In this document: piece after piece, positions 54,145 to 63,205 of the stretch
Position numbering within the stretch: position 1 is the first letter of the stretch
Layout: the number at the start of each line of letters is the position of its first letter
DNA from: Arsukibacterium sp. UBA5043
GTDB taxonomy: Bacteria > Pseudomonadota > Gammaproteobacteria > Enterobacterales > Alteromonadaceae
DNA length: 64,000 bases
NCBI GenBank assembly: GCA_002415085.1
Contig: DIBV01000017.1
Coordinates: 237,818 to 301,817 of the forward strand
Reading direction: 5' to 3'
Position numbers and translations under genes: made by a program
Notes under the pieces: generated by a model
The model's input: the letters and a program-made list of their open reading frames with translations, nothing else
The model's database searches: none
What the model was told of the DNA's origin: nothing

Positions 54145-55503
54145 ATGAAAACTGTACTGGTCGTCGAAGACGATATTGGTATTCAGAAGCAACTAAAATG
54201 GAGCCTGAGTGATTACGAGATAGTATTTGCGGATGATAAAGCAAATGCTTTAACCCAGTTACGACGCTACGAACCCGCTGTTGTCACCCTTGATTTAGGT
54301 TTACCGCCCGATCCTGCCAATGCTTCAGAGGGTCTGGCCTGTCTGGCTGAGATTCTGGCTATTCAGCCAGACTGCAAGGTGATTGTTCTTACCGGTAATA
54401 CCGACAACGAACATGCTCTTAAAGCCGTCGCGCTGGGAGCATACGATTATTACCAGAAACCGATTGATGCAGATGTTTTAAATATCATTATCCAGCGCGC
54501 TTTTAAGCTTACCGAGCTGGAACAGGAAAACCGTGCCTTAAAAGCCAGTGATAGCTCACAGTTAGACATTATCGGTAATAGCGAGGCTATGATTAAAGCA
54601 TGCCGGACTGTCGAAAAAATAGCACCCACTGAAATTACCACTTTATTGCTTGGCGAGAGTGGCACCGGTAAAGAAGTGTTCGCCCGGGCCATTCACAAAC
54701 AAAGCGAACGAGCCAAAAAACCTTTTGTCGCAATAAACTGTGCTTCAATTCCGGAAAACCTGTTGGAAAGTGAGCTTTTTGGCTATGAAAAAGGTGCCTT
54801 TACCGGAGCCAATAAAACCACGTTAGGAAAAATTGAATGCGCCAATGGTGGCACCTTACTGTTGGATGAAATTGGCGATATGCCATTAAGTTTACAAGCG
54901 AAAATGCTACGGTTTCTACAAGAACGGGTTATTGAACGCATTGGTGGTCGCCAGGAAATTGAAGCCGATGTGCGGGTAATTTGCGCAACCCACCGTAATC
55001 TGGCAGAGATGGTCGCCGCACAGACGTTTCGGGAAGACTTGTATTACCGGATCAGCGAAATCACGCTGACTATCCCACCACTTCGAGACCGGGGCCACGA
55101 CATTATTATTATCGCCAAAGCATTGTTGCATAAATTTAATCAGGAATACCGCTCGCAAGTTAATGGCTTTACCGACAATGCCATTCAGGCCATGTTACAT
55201 CACGGCTGGCCTGGTAATATCCGCGAGTTACAAAACAAGCTTAAGTCTGCAGTCATTCTTACTGATAATAAACTGATTGATGCACCTGATCTTGGCCTTA
55301 ATACCAACCATCACGATAAAGTTGATACGTTGAGAAAAGTCAGAGAGCAAGCTGAAACACAGGCGGTTCGCCATGCCTACGCTGTAGCCAACACTAATTT
55401 ATCTAAAACAGCAGATTTACTTGGTATTACCCGACCTACATTGTATGCCCTGATCGATAAATACCGATTACACGACTTAAAAAATTCTGATCACGAGCAT
55501 TAA
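54145..55503 (+). CDS. prsR: sigma54-dependent response regulator PrsR
   Basis: A 452-aa NtrC-type activator. The receiver domain has the phosphoacceptor Asp50 (VTLDLGLPP) and Lys105. The AAA domain has Walker A GESGTGKE (170-177) and the sigma54-contacting GAFTGA loop (217-222). A Fis-type helix-turn-helix closes the protein (LSKTADLLGITRPTLYALID). It is expected to activate PEP-CTERM and prsT promoters with RpoN. The start codon is 2 nt after prsK with its ribosome site AAGGAATG inside the kinase end. Confidence 0.96.
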   Translation: MKTVLVVEDDIGIQKQLKWSLSDYEIVFADDKANALTQLRRYEPAVVTLDLGLPPDPANASEGLACLAEILAIQPDCKVIVLTGNTDNEHALKAVALGAYDYYQKPIDADVLNIIIQRAFKLTELEQENRALKASDSSQLDIIGNSEAMIKACRTVEKIAPTEITTLLLGESGTGKEVFARAIHKQSERAKKPFVAINCASIPENLLESELFGYEKGAFTGANKTTLGKIECANGGTLLLDEIGDMPLSLQAKMLRFLQERVIERIGGRQEIEADVRVICATHRNLAEMVAAQTFREDLYYRISEITLTIPPLRDRGHDIIIIAKALLHKFNQEYRSQVNGFTDNAIQAMLHHGWPGNIRELQNKLKSAVILTDNKLIDAPDLGLNTNHHDKVDTLRKVREQAETQAVRHAYAVANTNLSKTADLLGITRPTLYALIDKYRLHDLKNSDHEH

Positions 55504-55561
55504 ACCACACTTGATTAATATTGCATTTAACCTGAATGCACTAAGCCTGGTGCAGAGATAC

Positions 55562-55590
55562 AAAAAAGCCCGCAAAATGCGGGCTTTTTT
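55562..55590. terminator. bidirectional intrinsic terminator
   Basis: A6-GCCCGCA-AAA-TGCGGGC-T6: a perfect 7-bp GC-rich stem with A and T runs on either side. It lies between prsR (+) and the TPR gene of the TonB operon (-). It ends both transcripts. Confidence 0.95.
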
Positions 55591-55603
55591 ACAAGTGCCA
55601 GTA

Positions 55604-56869
55604 TTAAAGGCTGATACCTTTAGTTTTAGCACGATCTTTGATATAAGAATCCCAACTACGCACCTGACGTGAGGTTGAAGGATCTTTTTTCGCATCCTGT
55701 AGCGCCGCGTAAGCTTCTTTCAGTTTACCCTGATAGAAATACGCTTCCAGAATGTTCAGATGAACACTACCTTCGCTATCCACGTTTCTGCTTAATGCAG
55801 CGTTAAACGCCGTAATAGCTTCTGGATAGCGCTGCACAGACATCAATGCCATGCCCTGCCGACGATAGGCATCTGCCTCGTTAGTCAGTTTTGCCAGCTC
55901 ACCATAATACTCAGCTGCTTTGTCATACTCACGGGCTGCCTGATAATTTGAAGCAATAGCCGCTAACATGGTCTTATCTTTCTTGATCTTACCACTCTTA
56001 ACGTACTTCTCATAAACAGAGGCCGCTTTGTAAGGAATATTATTATTCGCATACATCTGGCCTAGCGCCTTAAACTCAGACTCTTTTTCAAGATATCCTT
56101 GCATGTGCGCTAACTGAAATGCACTTAGCGATTTGCCGTAGTCTTCAACCAGGGTATAAAAGTTACCCAGATAAACCCAGTACGTTTTTTCCTCAGGAAA
56201 CAACTGCACCATCGTTTCTACGGTAGCAACCGTCTCCGGGTAACGTTTCAGCTCGTAATAAGAACCCATTTTCATTAAATAGTGGTTCTTATTCGGCTCT
56301 TCAGAGAAGCGTATTGCATTATCCGCTGCCGGAAGAGCTTGCTGAAAATCACCTAATTGATAATAAGCCTGCGCGATGCGGAAATAGACATCTGGATTAT
56401 TTTCACCGGTAAAACGCATCCAGCGACGATAACTGTCAATTGCCACTTTAAATTTACTTTCCTGAATTTGTAAATCAGCAAGTAATTTCAGCGCAGCTGA
56501 CTGGTCACTAAAACCCAGAACATCTGGTTTTACTGCCAAATCGAGATACTTTATCGCTTGAGGTATGTCTTTAAACGCGTAGATGTTTCCTAAAAAACGA
56601 TTAAGAAATGCTTTATCGAATTCACCGCTTGGATCAGCATCCAGCAACACTGCTATTGCTTCATCCAGCTTTTCTTCGTTGTAAAGCTCCAGCGCTTTGG
56701 TAATTGTCCGCCCAACCCGTTCGCCGGGTAACTGGGTTTTAGCGTTTTTACGCTCTTCAATACGCTCCCGGTCTGCAGCGCTTAAATCCTGCGCCGATAC
56801 CGGAAGTGTAAATATGCTGAAGCTCGCAGCTAACACTAAACTGGAAGTTAATAACGTTAATTTGTTCAT
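55604..56869 (-). CDS. exported TPR-repeat protein of the TonB2-like operon
   Basis: A 421-aa protein with a signal peptide ending near LPVSAQ and about nine TPR-like helix pairs (e.g. AYYQLGDFQQALPAADNAIR). GGGAGG precedes the ATG by six bases and overlaps the tonB stop region. The gene is last in the operon DUF3450-TtpC-ExbB-ExbD-TonB-TPR, an arrangement well known in marine gammaproteobacteria. It probably scaffolds the periplasmic part of the TonB complex. Confidence 0.9.
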   Translation of the reverse strand: MNKLTLLTSSLVLAASFSIFTLPVSAQDLSAADRERIEERKNAKTQLPGERVGRTITKALELYNEEKLDEAIAVLLDADPSGEFDKAFLNRFLGNIYAFKDIPQAIKYLDLAVKPDVLGFSDQSAALKLLADLQIQESKFKVAIDSYRRWMRFTGENNPDVYFRIAQAYYQLGDFQQALPAADNAIRFSEEPNKNHYLMKMGSYYELKRYPETVATVETMVQLFPEEKTYWVYLGNFYTLVEDYGKSLSAFQLAHMQGYLEKESEFKALGQMYANNNIPYKAASVYEKYVKSGKIKKDKTMLAAIASNYQAAREYDKAAEYYGELAKLTNEADAYRRQGMALMSVQRYPEAITAFNAALSRNVDSEGSVHLNILEAYFYQGKLKEAYAALQDAKKDPSTSRQVRSWDSYIKDRAKTKGISL

Positions 56870-56871
56870 AG

Positions 56872-57486
56872 TTAACCTCCCGCCATGTCAAGGGTAAAGT
56901 CTAGCTGTACCTGCTGACCTGGCTGTTGCATTGGTTTACCGTCAACAACTTTCGGACTGTACTTCCAACGGCGTAGTGCCCGAATCGCTTCGCGGTCAAA
57001 AACCCGACGCGGTTCTGCTTCGATAACTTCTACGTTATCAACACTGCCATCTTCCATAATAGTAAAACTTAACCGAACCCAGCCTTGCAAACCGTCACGG
57101 GCGGCCTGAACCGGATAACGAGGTTCAATCCGTACTATCGGGGTCGCATCGCCATCACGTAACAATGAACCAGGGTTATTTAAGCCAACCGTCGCGCCTA
57201 AATCCATACCCGGCATATTAAATCCAACCGCACCTGCGGTATTAGTCTGCTCAGGCTCTGGCTGTGGCGTTTTTGGCGGCTCAGCCGGTGGCGGTGGTGG
57301 TGGTGGCGGTGGAGGCCGCCGCACCTGTGTATCTGAATCAGGCGGCGTAGTGTTGATTTCAACAACAATACGCTCTTGCTCAGGCGCCCGACGTTTGTCG
57401 CTGTTTTGAATCAACAGCGCCATGATCAGAAACAACAGAAACGTTACCACTGCACCGATAATTAACGATGTTAGGAAACGCATCAT
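56872..57486 (-). CDS. tonB: TonB energy-transduction protein
   Basis: A 204-aa TonB2-type protein: membrane anchor at residues 7-27, a periplasmic linker with a run of ten prolines (about 59-68), and the C-terminal TonB domain with GLQGWVRLSFTIMEDGSVDN and FDREAIRALRRWKYSP. It is shorter than E. coli TonB. It transfers proton-motive energy to outer-membrane receptors. The starting codons are ATG ATG; either may be used. Confidence 0.95.
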   Translation of the reverse strand: MMRFLTSLIIGAVVTFLLFLIMALLIQNSDKRRAPEQERIVVEINTTPPDSDTQVRRPPPPPPPPPPAEPPKTPQPEPEQTNTAGAVGFNMPGMDLGATVGLNNPGSLLRDGDATPIVRIEPRYPVQAARDGLQGWVRLSFTIMEDGSVDNVEVIEAEPRRVFDREAIRALRRWKYSPKVVDGKPMQQPGQQVQLDFTLDMAGG

Positions 57487-57488
57487 AA

Positions 57489-57893
57489 CTAGTTTTTCTC
57501 CCCGGCAATGGTAATTATAAGCGACTGATCAGCAGCTTTAACCTGATCCATTACTTCCATTACCACACCGTGCTTAGCGCCTACATCAGCCTGCAGAATA
57601 ATAGTATCTGTCGGTGACTCAGCTCTTAAACGCTCAATGTTGGCAGAAACCCGCTCAATATCTACCATCCGCTTGTCCATCCATACTTCACCATTCTCAC
57701 GAATCGCGATAAAGATAGTAGCTGACGGCTTCTGCTGGGCCTGGGTTGCTTCCGGCTTGTTTACATCAATACCGGCTTCTTTGACGAAAGAAGTAGTAAC
57801 GATGAAGAATATCAACATAATGAAAACGATATCCATCATCGGCGTGATGTCGATTGCCGCTTCCTCGTCTTCACGAATACGTTTACGTGCCAT
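57489..57893 (-). CDS. exbD: ExbD/TolR-family biopolymer transporter
   Basis: A 134-aa single-span protein. The transmembrane segment near residues 16-38 carries the conserved Asp in AIDITPMMDIVFIMLIFF, and the periplasmic domain follows. It partners the ExbB homologues upstream as the proton channel of the TonB system. It ends 2 nt before tonB. Confidence 0.95.
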   Translation of the reverse strand: MARKRIREDEEAAIDITPMMDIVFIMLIFFIVTTSFVKEAGIDVNKPEATQAQQKPSATIFIAIRENGEVWMDKRMVDIERVSANIERLRAESPTDTIILQADVGAKHGVVMEVMDQVKAADQSLIITIAGEKN

Positions 57894-57904
57894 AAAATTC
57901 TCTC

Positions 57905-58432
57905 TTAATGATGCGGTAAGCTGTCAACGAGATCTGCTTTTTCCCGTTTCACTTTCACTTCCAGCCGCGAACTGAAAAACAATCCTGATAACGCTGCAAC
58001 CATACCCGCCATTGTCGGAATTGTTGCCATCGAGATTCCGGCTGCCATGGTACGGGGGTTACCTGTACCTTGGGTCGCCATAATATCGAACACTGCTATC
58101 ATGCCGGTTACTGTGCCAAGTAAACCAACCAATGGACACATTGCAACCAAAGTTTTAATCAGTAACATCCGCTGATCAAGGTCATTTGTCGCTTCAGAAA
58201 TCCAAGTATCACGGATTTTATGGGCATACCAGGAAGTGGTATCTGCTCTGGCATCCCATCGGGTAATAATATCCTTTTTAATCTTAGGAAATATTGCCGA
58301 CACGTACCAGTAGCGCTCTAACATCAAAAACCACATGATGAAGAGAACCACGGCAACAACGTAAAGTACGTTGCCACCGGTATGAATAAAATCCTGTACC
58401 GATTCCCACAGCCCTACTAGCTGGGTCATCAT
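57905..58432 (-). CDS. exbB: ExbB/TolQ-family proton-channel protein
   Basis: A 175-aa three-helix protein with the conserved loop LLIKTLVAMCPLVGLLGTVTGMI in the middle and a helix AAGISMATIPTMAGMVAALSG. It has only the core MotA/TolQ/ExbB domain. The start overlaps the upstream stop by one base (TAATG). It works with ExbD and TonB. Confidence 0.95.
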   Translation of the reverse strand: MMTQLVGLWESVQDFIHTGGNVLYVVAVVLFIMWFLMLERYWYVSAIFPKIKKDIITRWDARADTTSWYAHKIRDTWISEATNDLDQRMLLIKTLVAMCPLVGLLGTVTGMIAVFDIMATQGTGNPRTMAAGISMATIPTMAGMVAALSGLFFSSRLEVKVKREKADLVDSLPHH

Positions 58433-59799
58433 TAGGCGTTCTCCTTCTCCGCATGAGCAGCAACAATACCTGCGCTTTGCTCATCTAACACGTGTAAGAT
58501 AGATTTCGCTTTGGCTTGTACAATGCTGTGTACAAACAATAAAGGTAAAGCAGCAATCAGACCCAGAGCGGTGGTTACCAACGCCAGAGAGATTGAACCT
58601 GCCATCAGTTTCGGGTCACCGGTTCCGTACAGGGTAATTTGCTGGAATGTCAGGATCATACCGATAACGGTACCTAACAGACCCATCAACGGCGCTACTG
58701 CAGCAAATAACTTAATTAAACCAATACCACGGTCAATGCTTGGTGTTTCACGAAGAATTGCTTCATCCAGTTTCAGTTCAAGGTTTTCAACATCAGCAGA
58801 GCGGTTCTGGTGATATACATTCAGAATACGGCCCAGTGGGTTGCTGTCTGAAGGGTTAGCCAGGTTTTTCAGCTGTGAACGCATTTTGCCACCTACCATG
58901 GTTAATACCAGGAAGCGCTCAAGTGCGATCAGTAAGCCGATGAACAGCAATACTGTGATCAGGTAACCAACAGTGCCACCCTGGTGGTAGTATTCCATCA
59001 GTGTGCTACGTTGCTGGTTCAAACGCAGTAAGCTGTTGCCTTTAGTCGGGTCAACATACAAACCGGCTAACTCACCTTCTGCAGTATTATGATATTCAGC
59101 AACAGAGTTATGAATTTTAGACTGTGGCTGACGGCCCAGAGGTTGGATCTGGTCAGTATCAACGTTACGAATTAAATACTCGTCGTCAGTTGTCAGGTGG
59201 AAAGAACCGAACCGGGTAACCCGCTCAGTTGAACTGCCGCCATCTAATTTAACCACTTCAGCATCAAACTTAGCGATTTTTGCTGATTCAGTCATTTCAG
59301 TCAGCATAGCAACCCACAGATCTTCCATCTGGTTCAGTGTTGGTAGCTCAGTTGCTGCAGCGATAGCGCGCAATGGCTCTTCACGACCAGGATACTGGGC
59401 GCTGATCAGAGAACTGGTAATAACACCAATGGTCTGGTTAGCCGCTTGACGAACAACACCAAATACCTCACCCATAGTACCCTGAGCACTTTCCAGCTCC
59501 TGGATTTTCTGGGCGATTAAGATGTCATTCTCTGAATACGCTTTAGCAAGACGCTTACCGCGTGCTTCTTCATCAGCAAACTGCTTTTTCGCTGTATTCA
59601 ATAAGGCTTGCTTATCAGCACGCTCAGCCAAAAACGCACGCTCGCGTTCCTGGTTCATCCGGCCTTCAACAGCCCGCTCTTTTTTGATCTGCTCTAAAAG
59701 CTGGTCAAGCTGAGCAGTATTTGCCGCAGCGTTAAATGCTACAGATGCCGATAAAGTGACGGCAGCAGCAACAACTAAAGTTTTAATAGCCTTTCTCAT
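58432..59799 (-). CDS. TtpC-like MotA/TolQ/ExbB protein with periplasmic extension
   Basis: A 455-aa protein with signal peptide (to about residue 26), a periplasmic coiled coil (about 30-115), and a C-terminal MotA/TolQ/ExbB domain (about 270-440: LFAAVAPLMGLLGTVIGMIL and ALVTTALGLIAALPLLF). This layout is that of TtpC, the extra ExbB-like subunit required by Vibrio TonB2 systems. It starts 6 nt after the DUF3450 gene. Confidence 0.9.
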   Translation of the reverse strand: MRKAIKTLVVAAAVTLSASVAFNAAANTAQLDQLLEQIKKERAVEGRMNQERERAFLAERADKQALLNTAKKQFADEEARGKRLAKAYSENDILIAQKIQELESAQGTMGEVFGVVRQAANQTIGVITSSLISAQYPGREEPLRAIAAATELPTLNQMEDLWVAMLTEMTESAKIAKFDAEVVKLDGGSSTERVTRFGSFHLTTDDEYLIRNVDTDQIQPLGRQPQSKIHNSVAEYHNTAEGELAGLYVDPTKGNSLLRLNQQRSTLMEYYHQGGTVGYLITVLLFIGLLIALERFLVLTMVGGKMRSQLKNLANPSDSNPLGRILNVYHQNRSADVENLELKLDEAILRETPSIDRGIGLIKLFAAVAPLMGLLGTVIGMILTFQQITLYGTGDPKLMAGSISLALVTTALGLIAALPLLFVHSIVQAKAKSILHVLDEQSAGIVAAHAEKENA

Positions 59800-59805
59800 T
59801 TATTC

Positions 59806-60576
59806 TTACTCCGCTGCGAAAAGTGGTACACGGTCCATATCAGGGGTCGCTTCACGACGCGACATCTTGATAAGGTTAGTGATTGAATTCATGTATGAAT
59901 CAGGTAGCTTTTCCCAGCTTTTTGTTTCTTTGTTGTAAGCCCAGGCTGCGTTGCCGTCTAAAGACTGCGCTGCTAAAGCGAGGCGGCCAACACTTAAATA
60001 ATCAACAGTAATATCCTGGCCTTCAAAATTCAGAGTACCCTGGAAAGCTGCCATTTCAGAGCCGTAGCCCATTTCGATGCTGTAAGCTTCCAGGATCTGA
60101 CGGTATTGCTCTGAACGTTGTACGTCAGAACGCTCCATCAACTCACGTAGTTTTTCTACGCGCTCCAGACGGCGTTCAGTACGCAGCGGAATATCGGCGT
60201 TAACAAACTGTTCTAACGCATCAATCATCCGGAACATCAGCGGTACAGTGCCTTTGTTGGTGTTCTCGAGATCATCCATCTGACGTTGCAGAGAGTTGAT
60301 CTGGCGCTGTTGGTCGTTAACCAGCGTTTGCAAAAAGTCGTTGTAAACTTTTAAATTTTCGGTTTGCACCACAACCACACGATACTCACCCAATAGTTCC
60401 TGAGTTTGCTCGTATATCGTGTTTATTTTTTCCTGAGACTGCAAAGCAGCACGTTGGATCTGGCTGTTAGCCTGGTGAAGATCTTTTAAGTCTGTTGCAG
60501 CGGCTGAGCCGGCAAAAGCTAAGCTGCCAGCTAACGCTGAGGCAACAAGACTCTTTTGAATTTTTTTGTTAAACAT
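59806..60576 (-). CDS. DUF3450 periplasmic protein of the TonB2-like operon
   Basis: A 256-aa protein with a signal peptide (about 1-25) and a long coiled coil (about 30-115: QIQRAALQSQEKINTIYEQ and NDQQRQINSLQRQMDDLE), then a compact C-terminal domain. DUF3450 proteins always accompany TtpC-type TonB clusters, but their function is not established. ATG 60576 is used; a TTG lies 9 nt upstream. It is the first gene of the six-gene operon. Confidence 0.9.
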   Translation of the reverse strand: MFNKKIQKSLVASALAGSLAFAGSAAATDLKDLHQANSQIQRAALQSQEKINTIYEQTQELLGEYRVVVVQTENLKVYNDFLQTLVNDQQRQINSLQRQMDDLENTNKGTVPLMFRMIDALEQFVNADIPLRTERRLERVEKLRELMERSDVQRSEQYRQILEAYSIEMGYGSEMAAFQGTLNFEGQDITVDYLSVGRLALAAQSLDGNAAWAYNKETKSWEKLPDSYMNSITNLIKMSRREATPDMDRVPLFAAE

Positions 60577-60631
60577 AGTTCCCAACCAATTATTGCTGAT
60601 TAACGTAACCTGATTAGTGTAAGAGCTTATG

Positions 60632-60642
60632 CTGAAATTCAG
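60632..60642. repeat. 11-bp palindrome CTGAAATTCAG in the TonB operon promoter region
   Basis: CTGAA-A-TTCAG is a perfect palindrome 56 nt upstream of the DUF3450 ATG. The half AAATTCAG recurs at 60648-60655. It could be an operator. It does not look like a Fur box. Confidence 0.35.
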
Positions 60643-60681
60643 TTACAAAATTCAGATACAATAAGCCCTCGGTTAGAGGGT

Positions 60682-60772
60682 AAACCGTCCGCATCATTGC
60701 AGTTAAAACGCAGGTTGTCAACAGCATGCAGCTGCCTGAACCTAACGTTTACCACGATGATCCGGACGGTTT
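60682..60772. repeat. 91-nt imperfect stem-loop between the TonB operon and fba
   Basis: The left arm (60682-60716, starting AAACCGTCCG) and the right arm (60739-60772, ending CGGACGGTTT) are inverted copies; the outer 18 positions match at 16. The 22-nt loop contains CAGCATGCAGCTG, itself a small hairpin. A CCCTC-GGTTA-GAGGG hairpin (60666-60680) abuts the left arm. There is no T run, so it is not an obvious intrinsic terminator. It may be a miniature repeat element or structured RNA. Confidence 0.7.
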
Positions 60773-60838
60773 CTCACCCATTTTATGTGCCATTAAATCG
60801 GTCTTTCTGAAAATTTAATGAAACATTAAATTTATTGC

Positions 60839-61903
60839 TTATTTTATATTCGGTGTCAATTTACCTGCGGTATAGAGGTCGACCATAGCATCAAGTGACA
60901 ATGCTTTAATTTTGCTACCATTTCCGGCACATCCGAAGGCTTCATAGCGCGCAATACAAATATCTGCCATGGCTTTTACCGAAGCCTGCAAATACTTCCG
61001 TGGATCAAACTCCGCCGGATGCTGCGCCAGGTAGCGGCGAATCGCGCCGGTAGAGGCTAATCTTAAGTCAGTATCAATATTAATTTTACGCACGCCAAAC
61101 TTAATACCCTGCTGTATTTGAGCTACAGGAACACCATAAGTTTCCGGGATTTTTCCACCATACTCGTTTATCACTTCCAGCCAGTCTTGCGGCACTGATG
61201 ATGAACCATGCATAACCAGATGGGTATCCGGGATCCGTTGATGGATAGCTTTAATCCGATCAATTGCCAGAATATCATCTGTAGGTGGCCGGCTGAATTT
61301 ATAGGCTCCGTGCGATGTGCCGCAGGCAATTGCCAACGCATCTACCTGTGTTTCGCGTACAAACTGAGCCGCTTCTTCCGGATCCGTCAGCATCTGGTCA
61401 TGGGTTAATACGCAATCCGCCCCAATACCATCTTCCTCTCCGGCCTCACCGGTTTCCAGTGAGCCAAGGCAACCTAACTCACCTTCAACTGATACACCAC
61501 AAGCGTGCGCTATTTCCACAACCTTGCGCGTAACATTTACATTGTAGGCATAATCCATCGGTGTCTTACCATCTTCACCCAATGAACCATCCATCATCAC
61601 TGACGAAAACCCCAGCTGAATGGAACGCTGGCACACCGCCAGTGAGGTGCCATGATCCTGATGCATTACCACCGGTACATGCGGAAACTCCTCCACCGCT
61701 GCCAGGATCAGGTGCCGTAAAAACGGGGCTCCTGCATATTTACGTGCGCCAGCAGAAGCTTGCACAATCACCGGGCTGTCCGTTTTATCCGCGGCCAGCA
61801 TAATGGCGCGCATTTGTTCCAGGTTGTTTACATTAAATGCCGGAATGCCGTAGCCTACTTCGGCGGCGTGATCGAGCATTTGCCGTAATGATATCAGTGC
61901 CAT
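60839..61903 (-). CDS. fba: class II fructose-bisphosphate aldolase
   Basis: A 354-aa zinc aldolase of class IIB (Calvin-cycle-like subtype, about 350 aa). It has [15 protein letters not shown] at the start, HQDHGTS (zinc and catalytic Asp), [12 protein letters not shown] and HGSSSVPQ. It cleaves or forms fructose-1,6-bisphosphate. AGAGAGG precedes the ATG. It follows pgk in the usual epd-pgk-fba order, separated by 101 nt. Confidence 0.96.
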   Translation of the reverse strand: MALISLRQMLDHAAEVGYGIPAFNVNNLEQMRAIMLAADKTDSPVIVQASAGARKYAGAPFLRHLILAAVEEFPHVPVVMHQDHGTSLAVCQRSIQLGFSSVMMDGSLGEDGKTPMDYAYNVNVTRKVVEIAHACGVSVEGELGCLGSLETGEAGEEDGIGADCVLTHDQMLTDPEEAAQFVRETQVDALAIACGTSHGAYKFSRPPTDDILAIDRIKAIHQRIPDTHLVMHGSSSVPQDWLEVINEYGGKIPETYGVPVAQIQQGIKFGVRKINIDTDLRLASTGAIRRYLAQHPAEFDPRKYLQASVKAMADICIARYEAFGCAGNGSKIKALSLDAMVDLYTAGKLTPNIK

Positions 61904-62004
61904 GAAAGCCTCTCTTTTATACTAAAGTACAGTTCGTAATAACATCGTGTTATGTAGGTAAAATGTCGTGCTTATTTTATTATGAATTCTTCATGAGATT
62001 ACAT

Positions 62005-63189
62005 TTAATGCTTTTCGCTGGCGCGTTGCTCCAGTATAGCGACTGCCGGTAAGGTTTTGCCTTCTAAAAACTCTAAAAATGCGCCTCCGCCGGTAGAAAT
62101 ATAAGACACATCATCAGCAATGCCATATTTATCAATAGCGGCCAGCGTATCACCGCCACCGGCAATTGAAAATGCGTCACTGCTGGCAATCGCTTCAGCC
62201 ACGGCTTTGGTTCCGGCCGCAAACTGCTCAAATTCAAATACGCCTACCGGGCCGTTCCAGACAATAGTGCCGGCTTTTTTAAGAATATCAGTTAACTGGC
62301 CGATGGTAGCCGGGCCAACATCAAAAATCATTTCGGTACTGGCGACATCAGACGCCAGCTTTAAACTGGCTGCCGTTTGCTCGCTAAACTCCTGACCTAC
62401 CACCACATCGGTTGGTACCGGTATGATGGCACCGCGGGCTTTAGCTTGCTCGATTAGCCGCTTTGCTTCGGGAATCAAATCGGGTTCATACAATGATTTA
62501 CCAACATTATTGCCCTCGGCGGCAATAAAGGTATTCGCGATACCGCCACCAACAATAAGTTGATCAACCAGCCCTGACAAGGACTCCAGCACCGTCAGTT
62601 TGGTAGAAACTTTTGAACCACCAACGATGGCTACCAAAGGCCGTTTCGGGTTCTTTAACGCCGCCCCTAGGGCATCTAGCTCTGCCACCAGCAACGGACC
62701 GGCACAAGCCACGGGTGCAAATTTGGCCACGCCATGAGTAGAGGCTTGCGCCCGGTGAGCCGTGCCAAAGGCATCCATCACAAATACATCACACAATGCA
62801 GCCAGCTGCTTTGCAAGCTGGTCATCGTTTTTGGCTTCACCTATGTTAAAGCGGACATTTTCAAACACCACCACTTCAGCCGTGTTTGCCTCCACTCCCT
62901 GCAAATAGTCACTGGCCAATTTGACCGGAACCTGCAACGCTTCAGCCAGATAATCCACTACCGGCTGCAACGACGCTTCTTTCGTAAATGTACCTTCTTC
63001 CGGCCGACCTAAATGCGACATCACCATCACCCGGGCACCTTGATCAAGAGCCAGTTTTAACGTAGGAATGGCTGCTTTTAAGCGGGCATCAGAGGTTACT
63101 TTACCGTCTTTTACCGGCACATTTAAATCTTCCCGAATTAAAACCCGCTTTCCAGCTAAATCCAGATCGCTCATCCGAATAACGCTCAT
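62005..63189 (-). CDS. pgk: phosphoglycerate kinase
   Basis: A 394-aa glycolytic kinase. It has [17 protein letters not shown] at the start, [27 protein letters not shown], and the C-terminal [13 protein letters not shown] nucleotide-binding motif. It makes ATP from 1,3-bisphosphoglycerate. ATG 63189 follows AAGGAGCGAAAT; the longer frame upstream overlaps epd and is not used. Confidence 0.97.
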   Translation of the reverse strand: MSVIRMSDLDLAGKRVLIREDLNVPVKDGKVTSDARLKAAIPTLKLALDQGARVMVMSHLGRPEEGTFTKEASLQPVVDYLAEALQVPVKLASDYLQGVEANTAEVVVFENVRFNIGEAKNDDQLAKQLAALCDVFVMDAFGTAHRAQASTHGVAKFAPVACAGPLLVAELDALGAALKNPKRPLVAIVGGSKVSTKLTVLESLSGLVDQLIVGGGIANTFIAAEGNNVGKSLYEPDLIPEAKRLIEQAKARGAIIPVPTDVVVGQEFSEQTAASLKLASDVASTEMIFDVGPATIGQLTDILKKAGTIVWNGPVGVFEFEQFAAGTKAVAEAIASSDAFSIAGGGDTLAAIDKYGIADDVSYISTGGGAFLEFLEGKTLPAVAILEQRASEKH

Positions 63190-63205
63190 ATTTCGCTCCT
63201 TGTCT

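Noticed and set aside
60682-60772. Integron attC site
   Set aside because: The outer ends do not carry the RYYYAAC/GTTRRRY boxes, and no integrase or cassette is nearby.
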